A DNA stretch of 25,282 nucleotides. Source: Saccoglossus kowalevskii. Taxonomy: Eukaryota; Hemichordata; Enteropneusta; Harrimaniidae. Shown in pieces: positions 23,122-25,282 of the stretch (position 1 is the stretch's first letter; every line of letters begins with the position of its first letter). The notes under the pieces were generated by a model that was not told the DNA's origin, made no database searches, and worked only from the letters and a program-made list of their open reading frames with translations. Made by a program: the position numbers and the translations under genes. The stretch spans positions 452,744 to 478,025 of the forward strand of contig NW_003145783.1 in the NCBI RefSeq assembly GCF_000003605.2, written 5' to 3'.

Positions 23122-23144
23122 ACTGATATGTCGTACTCATAGAA
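23122..23144 (-). promoter_or_regulatory. 5' UTR segment with upstream splice acceptor and overlapping uORF (copy B)
   Basis: Just upstream of the start codon the minus strand reads TTATTATTTCAG, a good acceptor, placing the exon boundary at 23144. Copy A has TTTAATATTTCAG in the equivalent place, so the gene probably has an upstream non-coding first exon that I cannot locate. Within this short 5' UTR is an ATG (MSTTYQYEEI...) in another frame. It overlaps the main start and ends 15 codons later, so it could lower translation. This is inference without transcript data. Confidence 0.45.
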
Positions 23145-23175
23145 CTGAAATAATAAAGAACGATTTCATCAGAAA

Positions 23176-25282
23176 TAAGATTGTCATTTATCATCCAATT
23201 GACCAAATGGCACTAGCATTGGACATGAAACAGAATTCGAATACATTCAACAGCAGATACACAACTTAGTTGCTTAAAGTGTCTAATTATATGTTAACCA
23301 CTTCAAGTTAGTTATCGGCATTCACATTAAAATAACGTATTATATAGAAATGATTCATGATTTGCATACGAATACACTACCCACATTCATCGCCCAATTT
23401 TAAATGCGAATATCGTCTTGGTATGTGAATTATAGTCCAGACGTCTACCAGTTTTGAAATAAGACTAGTGTAATGCAACGGCACCTGTACAACGATTGGT
23501 CTCTCATGGCGACAGTCGCTCGACTGGTCAGGTTTAATGTTGGGCGTCTTCTGTCTAATTGAGTGTGTTTTCCCTATAACGGGACACTTTGCTTTGAATT
23601 CGCGTTAGCTAAATATTAATAACATCATTATTTAACAGTTATTTCTCCGTAGCACGCCCGCTGTGACCGACCCTATTAGAGTTTAACGACTTAAAATCTG
23701 TGGTAGGCGGAATGTTTAAGAGAAAACATATTTTAAACTCAAATTCATCAAAAGGTATTGGCCACAATGAACTTATACTTGTATACATGTATACAGACAA
23801 TTAAAGAACCAAAATATACTAAGTGAAACAATATTGAACCAAACTCTATAGCATTTCCATGATGCGCATAGTCCATCCCTCGTCAATTCATTTGTATCTC
23901 ACTGAATTTCTCTTTACAATTACACATCAGTATGTTCCAGCTGACCGTAATGCTACGTATTGCAGTAATATTGATGAACGCCACAATGTAAATGGTTTCA
24001 CGTGATATTTTACTTCGTTACTTCGAGTACTCGACTGTTAATTAATTCGCTCAAAGTGACAAAGAATAAAGGGGTTATCATGTTTGCATTGGTGAGAACC
24101 ATAACACTCAAATGGGTAAAAGCTGTGCTATGTGATATCGATTATTGTCGACCATTATCCGATGGCCGGGGTTGGTCACAGGGGCTTTTGACATATATCG
24201 AACAATGTTAAGAATAATTTTCGCTGCATGGACCAATTTAGCCAAGCAGTGGCCACCAAATATGAACCGCGTATTTTGTATATTACGTATCACCATTTAC
24301 CTCATTTGACAGTTTGATATTCCAATTGTATAGATACGCGCGCTGATATTTATTCCATCAGGGATTAATCATAAGTTCTGAAAATAAATGAAGCTCAAAA
24401 ATAAAAAAAAGAGTATTACACATTGTTTAGCATCTTGCCGCACAAGTTTGTTGGCGAAACTCCTGTTTTCTTCATGAGGTCAGCAACTCAGACAGTTGAA
24501 ACCATTAAATTTCCAACATTCCCGTTTCCTTACATCCCGCAACGCTCTACCAACCATACATTACTGTGACGTATTTATATGTATTATATGTAAATCAGTC
24601 TTCCAATTCTTATGTTCAGTTATTTTGATTGAAACCACTAAATTCCAAGTAGTTTTTTTTACTATCCGTCTTAGCCATGTGTAAGTGGGATGTGAAACTA
24701 AGAGGGGTATATTTCCGGCAAATAATTTCTTATCGTTTTGAGGAAGTGTAATGTTAAACTATAATACAACCTATCCACAATGTTGTTTCAATGCTTTGCG
24801 CCATCATTTGTGAATTACTGTCAACTTCCCTCACCTCGGCTCGCAGCCGAGATATACCTTCGTAACAAGAGTGCAAAGCTCCGGGGGTTAGCCAAGATTA
24901 ATTCTGGACATGAAATATGCCATGCTTAGAATAGGAGCAGAATAGAATGATTAGAATATATTATATATATAATACAAATAAGCCGACCTTAGTGCACACC
25001 GTTTATAAACGATGGACTTCAAGTTCGTATAACAGATAAACGTTGATTATTTGCAATCTCGAGAAGGAGCAAACGGACGCGTATCGATATTTACTTTACA
25101 GTGCACTAAAGGGGCTCAAGAGTATCATATGTGATACGCAATATCGAGTAATTTTGATCATTATATGATGACCGCGATTGGTTACGATTTCTATTCAACT
25201 ACATTGCTAATGTGTTTTTTTTGTTTTTTTTATTCTTATACAATTAACAATACATGAAAAGGAAACAGAACAAAAAGTACAA
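23176..25282. other. Upstream flank of SLC22 copy B, no gene recognised
   Basis: Only short open frames are present, none with a recognisable product. The promoter and any non-coding first exon of copy B may lie here. A small inverted repeat (GTATCA TATG TGATAC) lies near 25122-25137, and T-rich runs lie near 25215. Confidence 0.5.
24835..24851. other. Perfect 7-bp hairpin in a GC-rich spot
   Basis: CTCGGCT, a CGC loop, then AGCCGAG, inside AT-rich flank. It could be the end of a DNA element or chance; no partner end was found. Confidence 0.3.

Overview
The window is AT-rich animal (metazoan) nuclear DNA. It has spliced genes with GT-AG introns, long intergenic stretches, several decayed retroelements, microsatellites and one 50-N scaffold gap. 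The element mix (Penelope-type GIY-YIG remnant, L1-like and other LINE remnants, an inverted-repeat element, a 32-bp satellite) fits an aquatic invertebrate, perhaps a mollusc or other lophotrochozoan. That placement is inference only.

The core is a tandem duplication of a solute-carrier family 22 (SLC22, major facilitator superfamily) gene, both copies on the minus strand. Copy B (16402-23121) joins into a complete ten-exon coding sequence of 1686 nt, 561 codons plus stop. All nine introns are GT-AG with consistent phases. Copy A (4474-8727) keeps all ten exons and their splice sites but carries at least two nonsense codons and seven frame-breaking indels, so it is a pseudogene. In both copies the apparent stop at the end of exon 9 is bypassed by a GTRAGT donor leading to a short, conserved tenth exon.

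Layout. 1-4150: a 32-bp satellite with higher-order repeats, interrupted at 3218-3999 by a 782-bp element with ~126-bp terminal inverted repeats and a TA duplication. 4160-8811: pseudogene copy A. 8812-15600: intergenic region with a Penelope-like GIY-YIG remnant (9591-9737), a 50-N gap (10447-10496), a CpG-rich patch (11194-11870), an L1-like LINE remnant on the minus strand (12405-13136) and a LINE endonuclease remnant on the plus strand (14852-15205). 15608-16130: a second, more diverged block of the same satellite, again just beyond the 3' end of an SLC22 copy. 16169-23175: intact copy B, whose first intron holds a ~2.4-kb CpG-richer insert absent from copy A. 23176-25282: upstream flank in which I recognise no gene.

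The satellite sits beside the 3' end of both copies, so the unit that duplicated may have included it. I see no operon, CRISPR array, tRNA or rRNA. Nothing here is clearly an undescribed biological system. The most useful observations are the intact/decayed transporter pair, the satellite's higher-order structure with its nested inverted-repeat element, and the unexplained insert in intron 1 of the intact gene.
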